Assembly: GCF_902459535.1 (NCBI RefSeq)
Contig: NZ_LR699553.1
Location: 3,100,001-3,164,000, forward strand
Length of the DNA stretch: 64,000 bases
DNA from: Paraburkholderia dioscoreae
GTDB lineage: Bacteria > Pseudomonadota > Gammaproteobacteria > Burkholderiales > Burkholderiaceae
Direction of reading: 5' to 3'
The position numbers were made by a program, and so were the translations under genes. Numbering within the stretch: the first letter of the stretch is position 1; the number at the start of each line of letters is the position of its first letter. The notes beneath the pieces are model-generated. The model did not search any database, was not told the DNA's origin, and worked only from the letters and a program-made list of their open reading frames with translations. Below are positions 54,204-63,211 of this stretch, in pieces.

Positions 54204-55508
54204 CTGATGCGGCATGGAAGACGTGCCGGATTCGTTCTCCGCGGCCTGCGCGGCACGGGCGGCTGCGCGTGCGGTCAGCAACGCGGCGAGCGTCACTTTC
54301 AGCTTGTCGTTCTCCAGCGCCGCCAGCAGCATTTCACCATCCACACGGGTGGACGCCAGTTCGAGTTGATACCCGAGCTCCGCGCGGTCGATCACGAACA
54401 GGCCGAACAGGCGTTCGACCGTGATCTGCGCCGGATTCGCGAGCAGCAGGAAATGCGGACGCGCCCCGTTCTCCTGCAAACGCGCGATCCACTCGATCTC
54501 CTCGAGCTTCTCCAGCAGGTTGATCGTGGTGCCCATATCGCGGCGAAGCATGCGCGAGAGTTCCGGCACGGTGTAGCCGCGCTTGCCCGCGTCGCGCGCT
54601 TCCGAGAGCCGCGCGAGCAGTTCGAGCGAGTCGAACAGATTGCTGCCCTCGAAGGTGGGCCGGTGAAACTGGCCGATGCGTATGGCCGGCAACGCCGAAG
54701 CGATCATCGCGCCCGCGAGCGTGATGAACCAGCACAGGTACATCCATAGCAGAAACAGCGGCACGGCCGCGAATGCGCCGTACACCGCGGTGTAGGTTGG
54801 AATGCGCCGCACGTAATAGCCGAAGCCGCGCTTCGCGAGCTCGAAAGCGACCGCGGCGGTCACGCCGCCGATCACCGCGTCGCGCCATTCCACGCGGCAA
54901 TTCGGCAGATAGACGTAGAGAATCGTGAAGGCGACCGCGGTCAGCGGCAGCGCGGCGCCGGCGAGCGCCCACTCGATCACCGGCGTCATGCGCTGGGCCG
55001 CCGTGAAGGTCATGGATTGCGTGAACAGGTACGATGAAATCGACAGGCTCACGCCGATCAGAATCGGGCCGAGCGTGATGATCGCCCAATACACCAGAAT
55101 GCGCTGCGCGATCGGCCGCGCCTTGCGCACGCGCCAGATCACGTTGAAGGCGGACTCCACCGTCATCATCGTCATCACGGCGGTGACGAACAGAAAAATC
55201 ATACCGATGGTCGTCAGGCCCTTCGCCTTCGAAGCAAACTGATTCAGATAATTGAAGATCTGACTGTTGAGCTGCGCGGGCATCAGATGGTCGGCAAGAA
55301 AAATCTGCAGCGACATCTGGAACGAAGCAAAGATCGGAAACGCGGTGAACAACGCGAACGCGACCGTGGCGAGCGGCACGAGCGAGAGCATGGTGGTGAA
55401 CGTGAGGCTGCCGGCCACCTGCGGAATGCGGTCTTCGCTGCTGCGCTGCGCGGCAAATTGCGCGAGCCGTTTGAGCGTATCGAGATCGAAACGCACCCTG
55501 GACAACAA
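54195..55508 (-). CDS. YihY/BrkB-family membrane protein
   Basis: A 437-residue protein. Residues about 30-290 form six predicted membrane helices of the YihY/BrkB type (VAGSLTFTTMLSLVPLATVAFALF; VYGAFAAVPLFLLWMYLCWF). A cytoplasmic winged-helix-like C-terminal region follows (RRDMGTTINLLEKLEEIEW). The family has been linked to serum resistance or envelope transport but has no settled function; RNase BN annotation is obsolete. A TTG start at 55508 after GGGAGGTG is preferred; GTG at 55514 and TTG at 55535 are alternatives. Confidence 0.85.
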   Translation of the reverse strand: MLSRVRFDLDTLKRLAQFAAQRSSEDRIPQVAGSLTFTTMLSLVPLATVAFALFTAFPIFASFQMSLQIFLADHLMPAQLNSQIFNYLNQFASKAKGLTTIGMIFLFVTAVMTMMTVESAFNVIWRVRKARPIAQRILVYWAIITLGPILIGVSLSISSYLFTQSMTFTAAQRMTPVIEWALAGAALPLTAVAFTILYVYLPNCRVEWRDAVIGGVTAAVAFELAKRGFGYYVRRIPTYTAVYGAFAAVPLFLLWMYLCWFITLAGAMIASALPAIRIGQFHRPTFEGSNLFDSLELLARLSEARDAGKRGYTVPELSRMLRRDMGTTINLLEKLEEIEWIARLQENGARPHFLLLANPAQITVERLFGLFVIDRAELGYQLELASTRVDGEMLLAALENDKLKVTLAALLTARAAARAAQAAENESGTSSMPHQAA

Positions 55509-55602
55509 ACCCACCTCCCTGGCTTCCTGTAGCAATGTTTCGGGACCGCGCGCAAGACCTGGCCGAACGGCTATGGGTGGCCTATCGAGCGGACCCAGCC
55601 CC

Positions 55603-55608
55603 TATAAT
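55603..55608 (+). promoter_or_regulatory. Candidate -10 box of wrbA
   Basis: A perfect TATAAT sits 22 bp before the wrbA ATG. The expected -35 position has no good match, so the promoter would be weak or activator-dependent. Confidence 0.35.
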
Positions 55609-55629
55609 ACCCGTTCACCGATGAGGCCT

Positions 55630-56232
55630 ATGAAAGACATTCTCGTGCTCTATTACAGCCGTCACGGCGCCACGCGCGAGCTTGCGCTGGCGGTCGCGCA
55701 CGGCGTCGACAGCATCCCCGGCATGCAGGCGCGTGTGCGCACCGTGCCGCCGGTATCCACCGTCTGTGAAGCGACCCAGCCCGATATTCCCGCCGAAGGG
55801 CCGCCCTACGTCGAACTGCGCGATCTCGAAGAATGCGCCGGTCTCGCGCTCGGTTCGCCTACCCGCTTCGGCAACATGGCCGCGTCGCTCAAATACTTTC
55901 TCGACGGCACCACGCCGCAGTGGCTGTCCGGCGCCCTTGCCGGCAAGCCAGCCTGCGTGTTCACGTCCACCGGCAGCCTGCACGGCGGCCAGGAATCCAC
56001 GCTGCTCTCCATGATGCTGCCGCTTCTGCATCACGGCATGCTGATTGTCGGCATTCCGTACACTGAGAGCGCGCTGAGCACCACGCAAACCGGCGGCACA
56101 CCTTATGGTGCGTCGCATTTCGCGCGCGCGGGCAGAGCCGAACACGGCATCTCCGCAGACGAGAAGACGCTCGCCATCGCGCTCGGCGCACGTGTCGCAC
56201 GCACGGCGGCATCCATGAGCGAAAGGCCGTGA
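55630..56232 (+). CDS. wrbA: NAD(P)H:quinone oxidoreductase WrbA
   Basis: A 200-residue flavodoxin-fold enzyme with ILVLYYSRHGATREL near the start (FMN phosphate loop) and LGSPTRFGNMAASLKYFLDGT near 77. It reduces quinones by two electrons, avoiding semiquinone radicals. GAGG precedes the ATG at 55630; ATG at 55621 is in frame. It overlaps the next gene by GTGA (56229-56232). Confidence 0.92.
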   Translation: MKDILVLYYSRHGATRELALAVAHGVDSIPGMQARVRTVPPVSTVCEATQPDIPAEGPPYVELRDLEECAGLALGSPTRFGNMAASLKYFLDGTTPQWLSGALAGKPACVFTSTGSLHGGQESTLLSMMLPLLHHGMLIVGIPYTESALSTTQTGGTPYGASHFARAGRAEHGISADEKTLAIALGARVARTAASMSERP

Positions 56233-56696
56233 ACAAGCCGGACGCCCAACAACCGGCCGCAGACGTCTCAACGCATGGGCCGCTGCGCCCAAACGCTACC
56301 TCTGTGCAGCGAAATCGCGCCGCCGCGCTCGGCGCGACCACTGCACTGGCTGTGCTGATCGCCCTGTGCGTCGCGTGGGAGTGGCGGCTCGCGCCGCTGC
56401 GCCCCGGCGGCTCGGCGCTCGTGCTCAAGGCCTTGCCGCTGCTGCTCGCGCTGCCGGGCGTGTGGCGGCAGCGGCTTTATACGCTGCAATGGGCGTCGAT
56501 GCTGATCCTGCTGTACTTCGCCGAAGGCGTTGTGCGGGGCTGGAGCGACCGCGGGCTGAGCGCCGGTCTCGGCTGGCTGGAAGCCACGCTCTCCGCGGTG
56601 TTTTTCGTCTGCGCGCTGGCTTACGTCGCGCCGTTCAAACGCGCGGCGAAACGGGCCGCAAGACAAGCTGCAAAACAGGCCAACACGACCACCTGA
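56229..56696 (+). CDS. DUF2069 membrane protein
   Basis: A 155-residue protein with four predicted membrane helices (from about residues 33-137) and a basic, lysine/arginine-rich C-terminus. It starts with GTG inside the wrbA stop. DUF2069 genes commonly follow wrbA in proteobacteria; function unknown. Confidence 0.8.
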   Translation: MNKPDAQQPAADVSTHGPLRPNATSVQRNRAAALGATTALAVLIALCVAWEWRLAPLRPGGSALVLKALPLLLALPGVWRQRLYTLQWASMLILLYFAEGVVRGWSDRGLSAGLGWLEATLSAVFFVCALAYVAPFKRAAKRAARQAAKQANTTT

Positions 56697-56762
56697 CCGA
56701 GCCAACACAGCCGTCCGCACAACGCCCCGACATTTTTTGCCAGAACAAGCTGACCGACCCAC

Positions 56763-58181
56763 ATGACCCAAACCGCTTTTCTCGCTGCCTGCCGCGAGGC
56801 CATCGGCGCCACGCAGGTGCTGACCGATCCGCACGACACCGCCCCCTACCTGACCGACTGGCGCCGCCGCTACACCGGCGCGGCGGGCGCGGTGCTCTGT
56901 CCGGCCACGCCTGACGAAGTCGCGGCGCTCGTGAAGCTCGCCGTCGAGCATCGCATCGCGCTGGTCCCGCAAGGCGGCAACACGGGTCTCGCCGGCGGCG
57001 CAACGCCGGACGCAAGCGGCGCACAGGCAGTCATCAGCTTGCGGCGTCTGAACCGGGTGCGTGACATCGATCCGCACAACAATACGATTACCGTGGAAGC
57101 CGGCGTCATCCTCGCCGAAGTGCAGAAGCACGCCGAGGAGGCCGGCCGTCTGTTCCCGCTGAGCCTCGCTGCCGAAGGCAGTTGCACGATCGGCGGCAAT
57201 CTCGCCACCAATGCGGGCGGCACCGGTGTGCTGCGCTACGGCAACACGCGCGAGCTGTGCCTCGGCCTCGAAGTGGTCACGCCGCAAGGCGAACTGTGGG
57301 ACGGCCTGCGCGGACTGCGCAAGGACAATACCGGCTACGATCTGCGCGACCTCTTTATCGGCGCGGAAGGCACGCTCGGCATCATCACCGCCGCCGTGCT
57401 CAAGTTGCATCCGCAACCGGCCGCGCGCGTCACGGCGCTCGCCGCACTCGCGTCGCCGCACGCCGCGCTCGATTTTCTGTCGCTCACGCAGCGCGTCGCC
57501 GGGCCGCTGCTGACCGGTTTCGAATTGATGTCGGATTTTTGCCTGCGTCTGGTCGGCCGGCACTTCGAGCAGATGCGTTATCCGTTCGCCGAGCCGTACG
57601 CGCAGGTCGTGCTGCTCGAACTGTCGGACAGCGAAAGCGAGGAGCACGCGCGCGAACTGTTCGAGCGTCTGATGGAAACGGCGCTCGAAGACGGCCTGGT
57701 GCAGGACGCCGTGGTCGCGGAAAATCTGGGCCAGTCGCGGGCGTTCTGGAATCTGCGCGAACACATTCCGCTCGCCCAGGCCGAAGAAGGCCTGAACATC
57801 AAGCACGATATCGCGGTGCCGATCTCGCGCATCGGCCATTTCATCGAGGAAACCGACGCGGCAATCGCGCAGGCTGTGCCCGGCGCGCGCATGGTGACGT
57901 TCGGCCATCTCGGCGACGGCAATCTGCACTACAACGTGCAGGCGCCCGAGGGCGTCGACGCAAAGGCGTTCCTCGAACAGTACCAAGGCGCGATCAATCA
58001 GATCGTCTACGACAGCGTGCATCGGCATCGCGGCAGCATTAGCGCGGAACACGGGCTCGGCCAGTTGAAAATCGACGAGGCTATGCACTACAAGCAGGAC
58101 GTCGAGGTGCAGTTGATGCGCGCCGTCAAACGCGCGCTCGATCCGCTGAACCTGATGAATCCGGGCAAGGTGCTACGCTAG
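56763..58181 (+). CDS. FAD-linked 2-hydroxyacid dehydrogenase (GlcD/D-lactate dehydrogenase type)
   Basis: A 472-residue enzyme of the VAO superfamily. The FAD domain has PQGGNTGLAGGA near 74-85 and SCTIGGNLATNAGGTGVLRYG near 142. The C-terminal FAD-oxidase domain has GHLGDGNLHYN (metal-binding His) and the closing SAEHGLGQLKIDE. It oxidises a D-2-hydroxyacid such as D-lactate, glycolate or D-2-hydroxyglutarate to the 2-oxoacid. The lack of GlcE/GlcF neighbours favours a single-subunit enzyme. Confidence 0.9.
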   Translation: MTQTAFLAACREAIGATQVLTDPHDTAPYLTDWRRRYTGAAGAVLCPATPDEVAALVKLAVEHRIALVPQGGNTGLAGGATPDASGAQAVISLRRLNRVRDIDPHNNTITVEAGVILAEVQKHAEEAGRLFPLSLAAEGSCTIGGNLATNAGGTGVLRYGNTRELCLGLEVVTPQGELWDGLRGLRKDNTGYDLRDLFIGAEGTLGIITAAVLKLHPQPAARVTALAALASPHAALDFLSLTQRVAGPLLTGFELMSDFCLRLVGRHFEQMRYPFAEPYAQVVLLELSDSESEEHARELFERLMETALEDGLVQDAVVAENLGQSRAFWNLREHIPLAQAEEGLNIKHDIAVPISRIGHFIEETDAAIAQAVPGARMVTFGHLGDGNLHYNVQAPEGVDAKAFLEQYQGAINQIVYDSVHRHRGSISAEHGLGQLKIDEAMHYKQDVEVQLMRAVKRALDPLNLMNPGKVLR

Positions 58182-58231
58182 CGTCTGAAGCTTCGCGTTC
58201 CCTTGCGGAGCCCCTTGCAGGAGTCGTGGTC

Positions 58232-59038
58232 GTGAAGATTCGAGTGCTGTCCGATCTGCATCTGGAGAATGACGAGCCCGAACTGATTCCGCATGCGCAG
58301 GCGGATCTGATCGTGCTGGCGGGCGACATTCACAATCACGCGGCCGGACCGCGCTGGGCCGCTCAGACTTTCGACGGCGCCGTGCCGGTGGTCTACGTGC
58401 CCGGCAATCACGAGTACTACGACGGCGAGTTCAGTGCGCTCGAAGCCGCGCTTCACGACGCGGCCGCGCAGGTCGACAACGTGCATGTGCTGAACAACGC
58501 CGCGCTGGTCGACCCGCAAGGCCGGTGGCGGGTGCTCGGCACGACCTTGTGGACCGACTTCGCGTTATATGGAAACGACACGGATACGCTCGCCGGGTCG
58601 ATCGAGGCTTCGCGCCGGGCCATGCTCGATTTTCGCGGCCTGATCCAGATGAACTGGCCGCACGACACTCACGACGCAACGCGCGACTTCACTCCCGACG
58701 ACTCGCTCGCGCTGCACCGGCAAGCGCACGCCTGGCTGGAAAGCGAACTCGTCAAACCGTTCGGCGGCAAAACGATCGTCGTCACGCATCACGCGCCGCA
58801 CCGGTTGAGTCTTGCCGAGCGCTATGCGGAAGACCTCGTGTCGGCGGGCTTTGTCAATCATTTGCCGGACCTCGTGGGACCGCCGGTCGCGTTGTGGATT
58901 CATGGGCATACGCATACGCCGTTCGACTACAGCGTGAACGGCACGCGCGTGGTCTGCAATCCGCGCGGCTATCTCGACCGGCGCACAGGGCTGCTGGAGA
59001 ATCCGTTGTTTGCGTGGGATAAGGTTGTCGAGATCTAG
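58232..59038 (+). CDS. Calcineurin-like metallophosphoesterase
   Basis: A 268-residue phosphoesterase with all five metal-site motifs: LSDLHLE at the N-terminus, GDIHNH near 38, GNHEYYDGE near 56, VTHHAPH near 183 and HGHTHTPFD near 225. The nucleotide or protein substrate is unknown. GTG at 58232 (GGAG upstream) was preferred over a GTG at 58226. Confidence 0.85.
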   Translation: MKIRVLSDLHLENDEPELIPHAQADLIVLAGDIHNHAAGPRWAAQTFDGAVPVVYVPGNHEYYDGEFSALEAALHDAAAQVDNVHVLNNAALVDPQGRWRVLGTTLWTDFALYGNDTDTLAGSIEASRRAMLDFRGLIQMNWPHDTHDATRDFTPDDSLALHRQAHAWLESELVKPFGGKTIVVTHHAPHRLSLAERYAEDLVSAGFVNHLPDLVGPPVALWIHGHTHTPFDYSVNGTRVVCNPRGYLDRRTGLLENPLFAWDKVVEI

Positions 59039-59128
59039 CGGGAAATTGGGAGGTGGCTTGAGTCGCCTGGATCGGTTGGGTCACTTGAGGCGCTCGGGCC
59101 GTTTGAGCCCGTTTGAGCCCGTTTGAGC

Positions 59129-59227
59129 CACTCGGGCCACTCGGGCCACTCGGGCCACTTGAGCCACTTGAGCCACTTGAGCCACTTGAGCCACTTGAGC
59201 CACTCGGGCCACTTGAGCCACTTGAGC
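59129..59227. repeat. 11-copy 9-bp tandem repeat
   Basis: Eleven uninterrupted 9-bp units from 59129 to 59227. Seven are CACTTGAGC and four are CACTCGGGC. The segment just upstream (59101-59128) has related 10-bp GTTTGAGCCC copies. It lies in the 333-bp gap between the phosphoesterase and SRAP genes. Short frames across it (repeating Pro-Leu-Glu or Ala-Gln-Val) are not credible genes. Copy number is likely to vary between strains. Confidence 0.93.
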
Positions 59228-59371
59228 CGCGTCGGTCGCCCAGGTCGCCCGACTCCGGGCCGATCTGGGTAGCGAGTCCGCACGCCAGGCGCTACGCTGG
59301 TGAAGTCGTCGAACCGCCGCCATCCGGCCGCGGCTGTCGAAACCCGCGCCGGTCGTCTCCGGAGGTTGCTC

Positions 59372-60094
59372 ATGTGTGGTCGAATCAGCCAGTACCGCGA
59401 TCCGCATCTCTACGCCGAGCTCCTCGGCCTTGCCGATCCGCTGATGCTCTTCGATGCCGCTGACCGGCGTCCCGGCTACAACCTCGCTCCCGGCACGCAC
59501 CCGCTCGCGGTCTACCCGGATCAGACGATGCGCGCGATCCACTGGGGGTATTGCCCGGACTGGGCACGCGAACAGCATCTGCCGCAGACTGTCAACGCGC
59601 GCGCCGACGCCGCGCCGAACGGGCGCTACTTCAAGGAGCTGTGGAAAACCGGACGGGTCTTGGTACCCGCGGACGGCTGGTTCGAATGGCGCGTGGAAAC
59701 CTCGCCCGTGGCCAGCATTGCGGAGAGCAAAGACAAAGCAGACGAGTCCTCGGTGCGCCAGCCCTACTTCGTGCACCTGAAAAGCGACGCCCCCATGTAC
59801 CTGGCGGCGCTATCGAGCGTACGCGGCACCGGGGCGCAAACGGAAGGTATGGGAATGGTGATCGTGACGGCCACTGCGGACGCGGGTCTCGTAGACGTGC
59901 ACGGTCGCCGTCCGCTGGCATTCGCGCCGGACGCTGCGCGCCGCTGGCTGGACCCGGCGTTGCCGCTCGACGAACTCGAGCAGTTGGCGCGCAGTGCGGG
60001 TTTAGCCGCCGCGCGCTTTCGCTGGCACAAAGTGAGCCGCGAAGTGGACCGCACGCTCAATGACGAACCGGGTTTGATCGCCGCGGTGAACTGA
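59372..60094 (+). CDS. SOS response-associated peptidase (SRAP/YedK-HMCES family)
   Basis: A 240-residue SRAP protein. The nucleophile is Cys2 (MCGRISQ) after Met removal; the other catalytic residues are visible as Asn in VNARAD, Glu in WFEWR and His in DVHGRRPL. It forms a stable thiazolidine crosslink with abasic sites in single-stranded DNA, protecting them at replication forks. GGAGGTTGCTC precedes the ATG. No LexA box was recognised. Confidence 0.93.
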   Translation: MCGRISQYRDPHLYAELLGLADPLMLFDAADRRPGYNLAPGTHPLAVYPDQTMRAIHWGYCPDWAREQHLPQTVNARADAAPNGRYFKELWKTGRVLVPADGWFEWRVETSPVASIAESKDKADESSVRQPYFVHLKSDAPMYLAALSSVRGTGAQTEGMGMVIVTATADAGLVDVHGRRPLAFAPDAARRWLDPALPLDELEQLARSAGLAAARFRWHKVSREVDRTLNDEPGLIAAVN

Positions 60095-60200
60095 GGATAA
60101 GCGCGGAACGCGAGCCACCAACCTGGATAAACCGGCGCGCGCCCGAAGACGCAACAGGCCGCGCAACAGCCCGCCCGCTAAACAGCCACCCCCACGAAAC

Positions 60201-60359
60201 TCAACGATCGCGCCGTTGTGCCTGCAAATCCGGGCGCTCGACCTTGACCGGCACCAGTTGCGGCTGCTGCTCGCGCAGGCGGCGCAGCAGATCGCGCGAC
60301 GCGGCAATTCCGATCAATCCAATCATGACGGCCACGCCGATCATCAGATGCGTATCCAT
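60201..60359 (-). CDS. Small single-pass membrane protein
   Basis: A 52-residue protein: residues 5-22 form one hydrophobic helix (MIGVAVMIGLIGIAAS), followed by a basic, glutamine-rich cytoplasmic tail (RDLLRRLREQQPQL). GAGGGATTC precedes the ATG at 60359. Coding character is supported by the ribosome site and clean helix-plus-tail design, but no family was recognised. Confidence 0.5.
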   Translation of the reverse strand: MDTHLMIGVAVMIGLIGIAASRDLLRRLREQQPQLVPVKVERPDLQAQRRDR

Positions 60360-60570
60360 GAATCCCTCGTGCTTCTGTTGTTGCAATAGTGCCGGACGGC
60401 AGCGAACTGAGCGGCTCCGGTGCAGAACCGCAGCGCATGAATGACACGTTAGCAAATCGACCGCGCGGCAGAAGTAAGGAAATGTTGCGATGCGGCACTT
60501 ATGTAACAGGCGCGCACACCGGCGCCCGCCGCTTAGTCAACTATTGTCAAAAATCGCGCCGCGCCGTACT

Positions 60571-61509
60571 TCAGGTGCGCGCGAACTCGCGCAGTTCGGC
60601 GTGATCCGCGGCCAGCGTCGCGGGCAATACGTCGCGCAGGAACTCGACCCACGTGCGGATCTTGGCGTCCAGATACTGCCGCGACGGGTACAACGCGTAC
60701 AGATTCATCGCCTGCGACGTGTATTCCGGCAGCAGCCACACCAGTTCGCCGCTTCGCAAGCCGCTGATCGCCGAGTAGATCGGAATCAGCCCGACGCCCA
60801 TGCCGCTCGATACAGCCACCGCCATCGCTTCGGCCACGTTCACCTGGAAGGTGGTCGGTCCGAGGGCGATCGTTTCCTCGCCGTTCGGGCCGTCGAAGGT
60901 CCATTTGTCGGTCGGGAAAACCGGCGTGACCATTTGCAGACAGGTGTGACGCACAAGGTCCGCGGGCGTTTGCGGCACGCCGTGCAGTTCCAGATAGGCC
61001 GGCGACGCGCATGCAATGCTGAACGCGCTGCCGAGGCGCTGCGACACCAGCCCCGAATCCGGCAGACCGGTTGCGAGCGTGAGCGACACGTCGAAGCCTT
61101 CGTCGAGCAGATCGGGCATACGCTGCGCGAGCGTCAGTTCGATCTGGACGTCCGGGTAGCGCTCCTGATAGCGGCCCGCGGCGGGCACCACATAGTGCTG
61201 GCCGAAGCTCGTCATGGCGTGCACCTTGAGCTTGCCGGACGGACGGGCGTGGGCGTCGCCCGCCTCGGCTTCCGCCTGATCCACGTACGCGAGAATCTGC
61301 TCGCAGCGCTGCAGGTAGCGCTCGCCGGCCTCGGTCAGCGCGATGCGGCGCGTGGTGCGGTTCAAGAGGCGCGTGCGCAGATGCGCTTCCAGATCGGACA
61401 CTGCGCGCGACGCATAGGCCGTGGTCGTGTTCAGATGCTGCGCGGCACCCGTAAAGCTGCCCGCTTCGACGACGCGGACAAATACGCGCATGTTTTGAAG
61501 CGTATCCAT
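60571..61509 (-). CDS. LysR-family regulator of the adjacent efflux operon
   Basis: A 312-residue LysR protein: winged helix (VVEAGSFTGAAQHLNTTTAYASRAVSDLEAHL) and effector domain. It is divergent from a NodT-FUSC efflux operon, the arrangement seen for AaeR-like regulators of aromatic-acid efflux. AAGGGAAAGTT precedes the ATG at 61509. Confidence 0.9.
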   Translation of the reverse strand: MDTLQNMRVFVRVVEAGSFTGAAQHLNTTTAYASRAVSDLEAHLRTRLLNRTTRRIALTEAGERYLQRCEQILAYVDQAEAEAGDAHARPSGKLKVHAMTSFGQHYVVPAAGRYQERYPDVQIELTLAQRMPDLLDEGFDVSLTLATGLPDSGLVSQRLGSAFSIACASPAYLELHGVPQTPADLVRHTCLQMVTPVFPTDKWTFDGPNGEETIALGPTTFQVNVAEAMAVAVSSGMGVGLIPIYSAISGLRSGELVWLLPEYTSQAMNLYALYPSRQYLDAKIRTWVEFLRDVLPATLAADHAELREFART

Positions 61510-61530
61510 AACTTTCCCTTGTGATCGGAA

Positions 61531-61567
61531 GCGATTGTTACACGATTCGCAAAGGCGATTGTCACAC
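61531..61567. promoter_or_regulatory. Direct repeats in LysR-efflux intergenic region
   Basis: GCGATTGTTACAC (61531-61543) and GCGATTGTCACAC (61555-61567) differ at one base and lie 24 bp apart, on the same face of the helix. Candidate LysR binding sites. A TATAAT at 61622-61627 may be the -10 box of the NodT gene. Confidence 0.5.
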
Positions 61568-61664
61568 ATTGCGTAAAAATGCCTTGCACCTTTACCGGTT
61601 ATTCCGCAATTGATCAAAAAATATAATGACGCACATGCTTCTATAGTCATTTCTGGAGGAAATC

Positions 61665-63209
61665 GTGCAGTCTCCGGTACCTAAAGGGATCGCCGCAGCC
61701 GCGGTTCTTACGATCCTATTAACAATCGCCGGCTGTGCCAGTACCGGAGGCGTCGCGCCGCAAGCGAGCGGAGTCCAGCCCGCTTCGCTCGACGTCGGCA
61801 ACGCGATCCGCGCCGCCAATGCGGACGCCCAATGGCCGTCCGTCGACTGGTGGCGCGCCTACAACGATCCGCAATTGAACGAGTGGATCGACGCGGCGCA
61901 GGCCGGCAATCCGAGCCTCGCGGCTGCCCAGGCACGCGTGCGCGAAGCCATGTCGATGGCAGGCGTCGCCCGTTCGGCGTTGTCGCCGCAAGTCAACGGC
62001 AACCTGTCGGTGCAGCGCCAGAAGTGGGCCGACAACCTCTACTACGGCCCAGGCGCGCTCGCGGGCGAGCAATCGTGGAACAACACCGGCACGCTCGGCC
62101 TGTCGTATCACCTTGATATCTGGGGCAGGGACAAGAACGCCGCCGAGCGCGCGCTCGACGCCGCCCACGCGAGCGCGGCGGATGCCCGCGCCGCCCAGCT
62201 CGAACTGGAAGGCAACGTGGTGCGCACGTACATCGAGATGTCGATGAACTACGCGCTGCTCGACATCGCCAAATCCACCTTGCAGCAGCAGCAACAGATC
62301 GTGGATCTGGCCAACCGGCGCCTGAAAGGCGGCATCGGCACGCAACTGGAAGTAAGCCAGGCCGAAACGCCGCTGCCGGAATACGAACGCCAGATCGACG
62401 AGATCGAAGAAAAGATCGCGCTCGGCCGCAATCAGCTGGCCGCGCTGGCCGGCAAAGGTCCGGGCGCGGGCGATTCGATCCAGCGCCCGACGCTTTCGCT
62501 GAACACGCCGGCCGGACTGCCGAGCGCATTGCCCGCAGACCTGATCGGCCATCGGCCGGACGTCGTCGCGGCGCGCTGGTCGGTCGCGGCGCAGGCGCGC
62601 GGTATCGACGTCGCCAAGGCGGACTTCTATCCGGACATCAACCTGCTGGCCTCGATTGGCGGATATGCGGCCATGGGGCCGCTGTTCCAGTTCCTGAAGA
62701 ACCCGTCGCACAGCTGGAGCGGTGGGCCGGCGCTGTCGCTGCCGATCCTCGACGGCGGCCGCCTGCGTTCGCAACTCGGCGCGGCCTCGGCGGGCTATGA
62801 CGAAGCCGTCGACCGCTACAACCAGTCGATTGTCGGCGCGCTCAAGGACATTTCCGATCAGGTGATCAGGATCCGCTCGCTTGCGACCCAGGCCGAGGAC
62901 GCCGATCGTTCTGTCGCGACGGCCCGCAAGAACTACGATTTGTCGCGCGAAGGTTACCGGCGCGGGCTGACCGACTATCTGAACGTGCTGATCGCGCAAA
63001 ACCAGTTGCTGCACGCGCAGGAAGGCGTGGCGAAGATTCAGGCCGAACGGCTCGGCGCGCATGCGTCGCTGGTCACGGCACTGGGCGGTGGGCTCGACGA
63101 CCCGGCCAACGGTCCGCTGGCGAACGAGACTTTGCCGGCGCATGGCAAGGGTAAGACGGTGGCGCCCGGTTCGACCGCCAGCGCCCAGCCGGCCAGGTCA
63201 GGAAGCTGA
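61665..63209 (+). CDS. NodT-family outer-membrane efflux lipoprotein
   Basis: A 514-residue TolC-like channel. The signal peptide ends in the lipobox TIAGC (Cys at position 24), so it is a lipoprotein. Two TolC repeats with periodic alpha-barrel heptads fill the rest. It exports solutes together with a FUSC inner-membrane protein and a membrane-fusion protein. GTG start with GGAGG upstream. The operon continues into the FUSC gene 2 bp later. Confidence 0.92.
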   Translation: MQSPVPKGIAAAAVLTILLTIAGCASTGGVAPQASGVQPASLDVGNAIRAANADAQWPSVDWWRAYNDPQLNEWIDAAQAGNPSLAAAQARVREAMSMAGVARSALSPQVNGNLSVQRQKWADNLYYGPGALAGEQSWNNTGTLGLSYHLDIWGRDKNAAERALDAAHASAADARAAQLELEGNVVRTYIEMSMNYALLDIAKSTLQQQQQIVDLANRRLKGGIGTQLEVSQAETPLPEYERQIDEIEEKIALGRNQLAALAGKGPGAGDSIQRPTLSLNTPAGLPSALPADLIGHRPDVVAARWSVAAQARGIDVAKADFYPDINLLASIGGYAAMGPLFQFLKNPSHSWSGGPALSLPILDGGRLRSQLGAASAGYDEAVDRYNQSIVGALKDISDQVIRIRSLATQAEDADRSVATARKNYDLSREGYRRGLTDYLNVLIAQNQLLHAQEGVAKIQAERLGAHASLVTALGGGLDDPANGPLANETLPAHGKGKTVAPGSTASAQPARSGS

Positions 63210-63211
63210 CC

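Noticed and set aside
59081..59776. A minus-strand frame translating the tandem repeat as Ala-Gln-Val repeats
   Set aside because: It is produced by an array of units whose length is a multiple of three; its other part is antisense to the SRAP gene.
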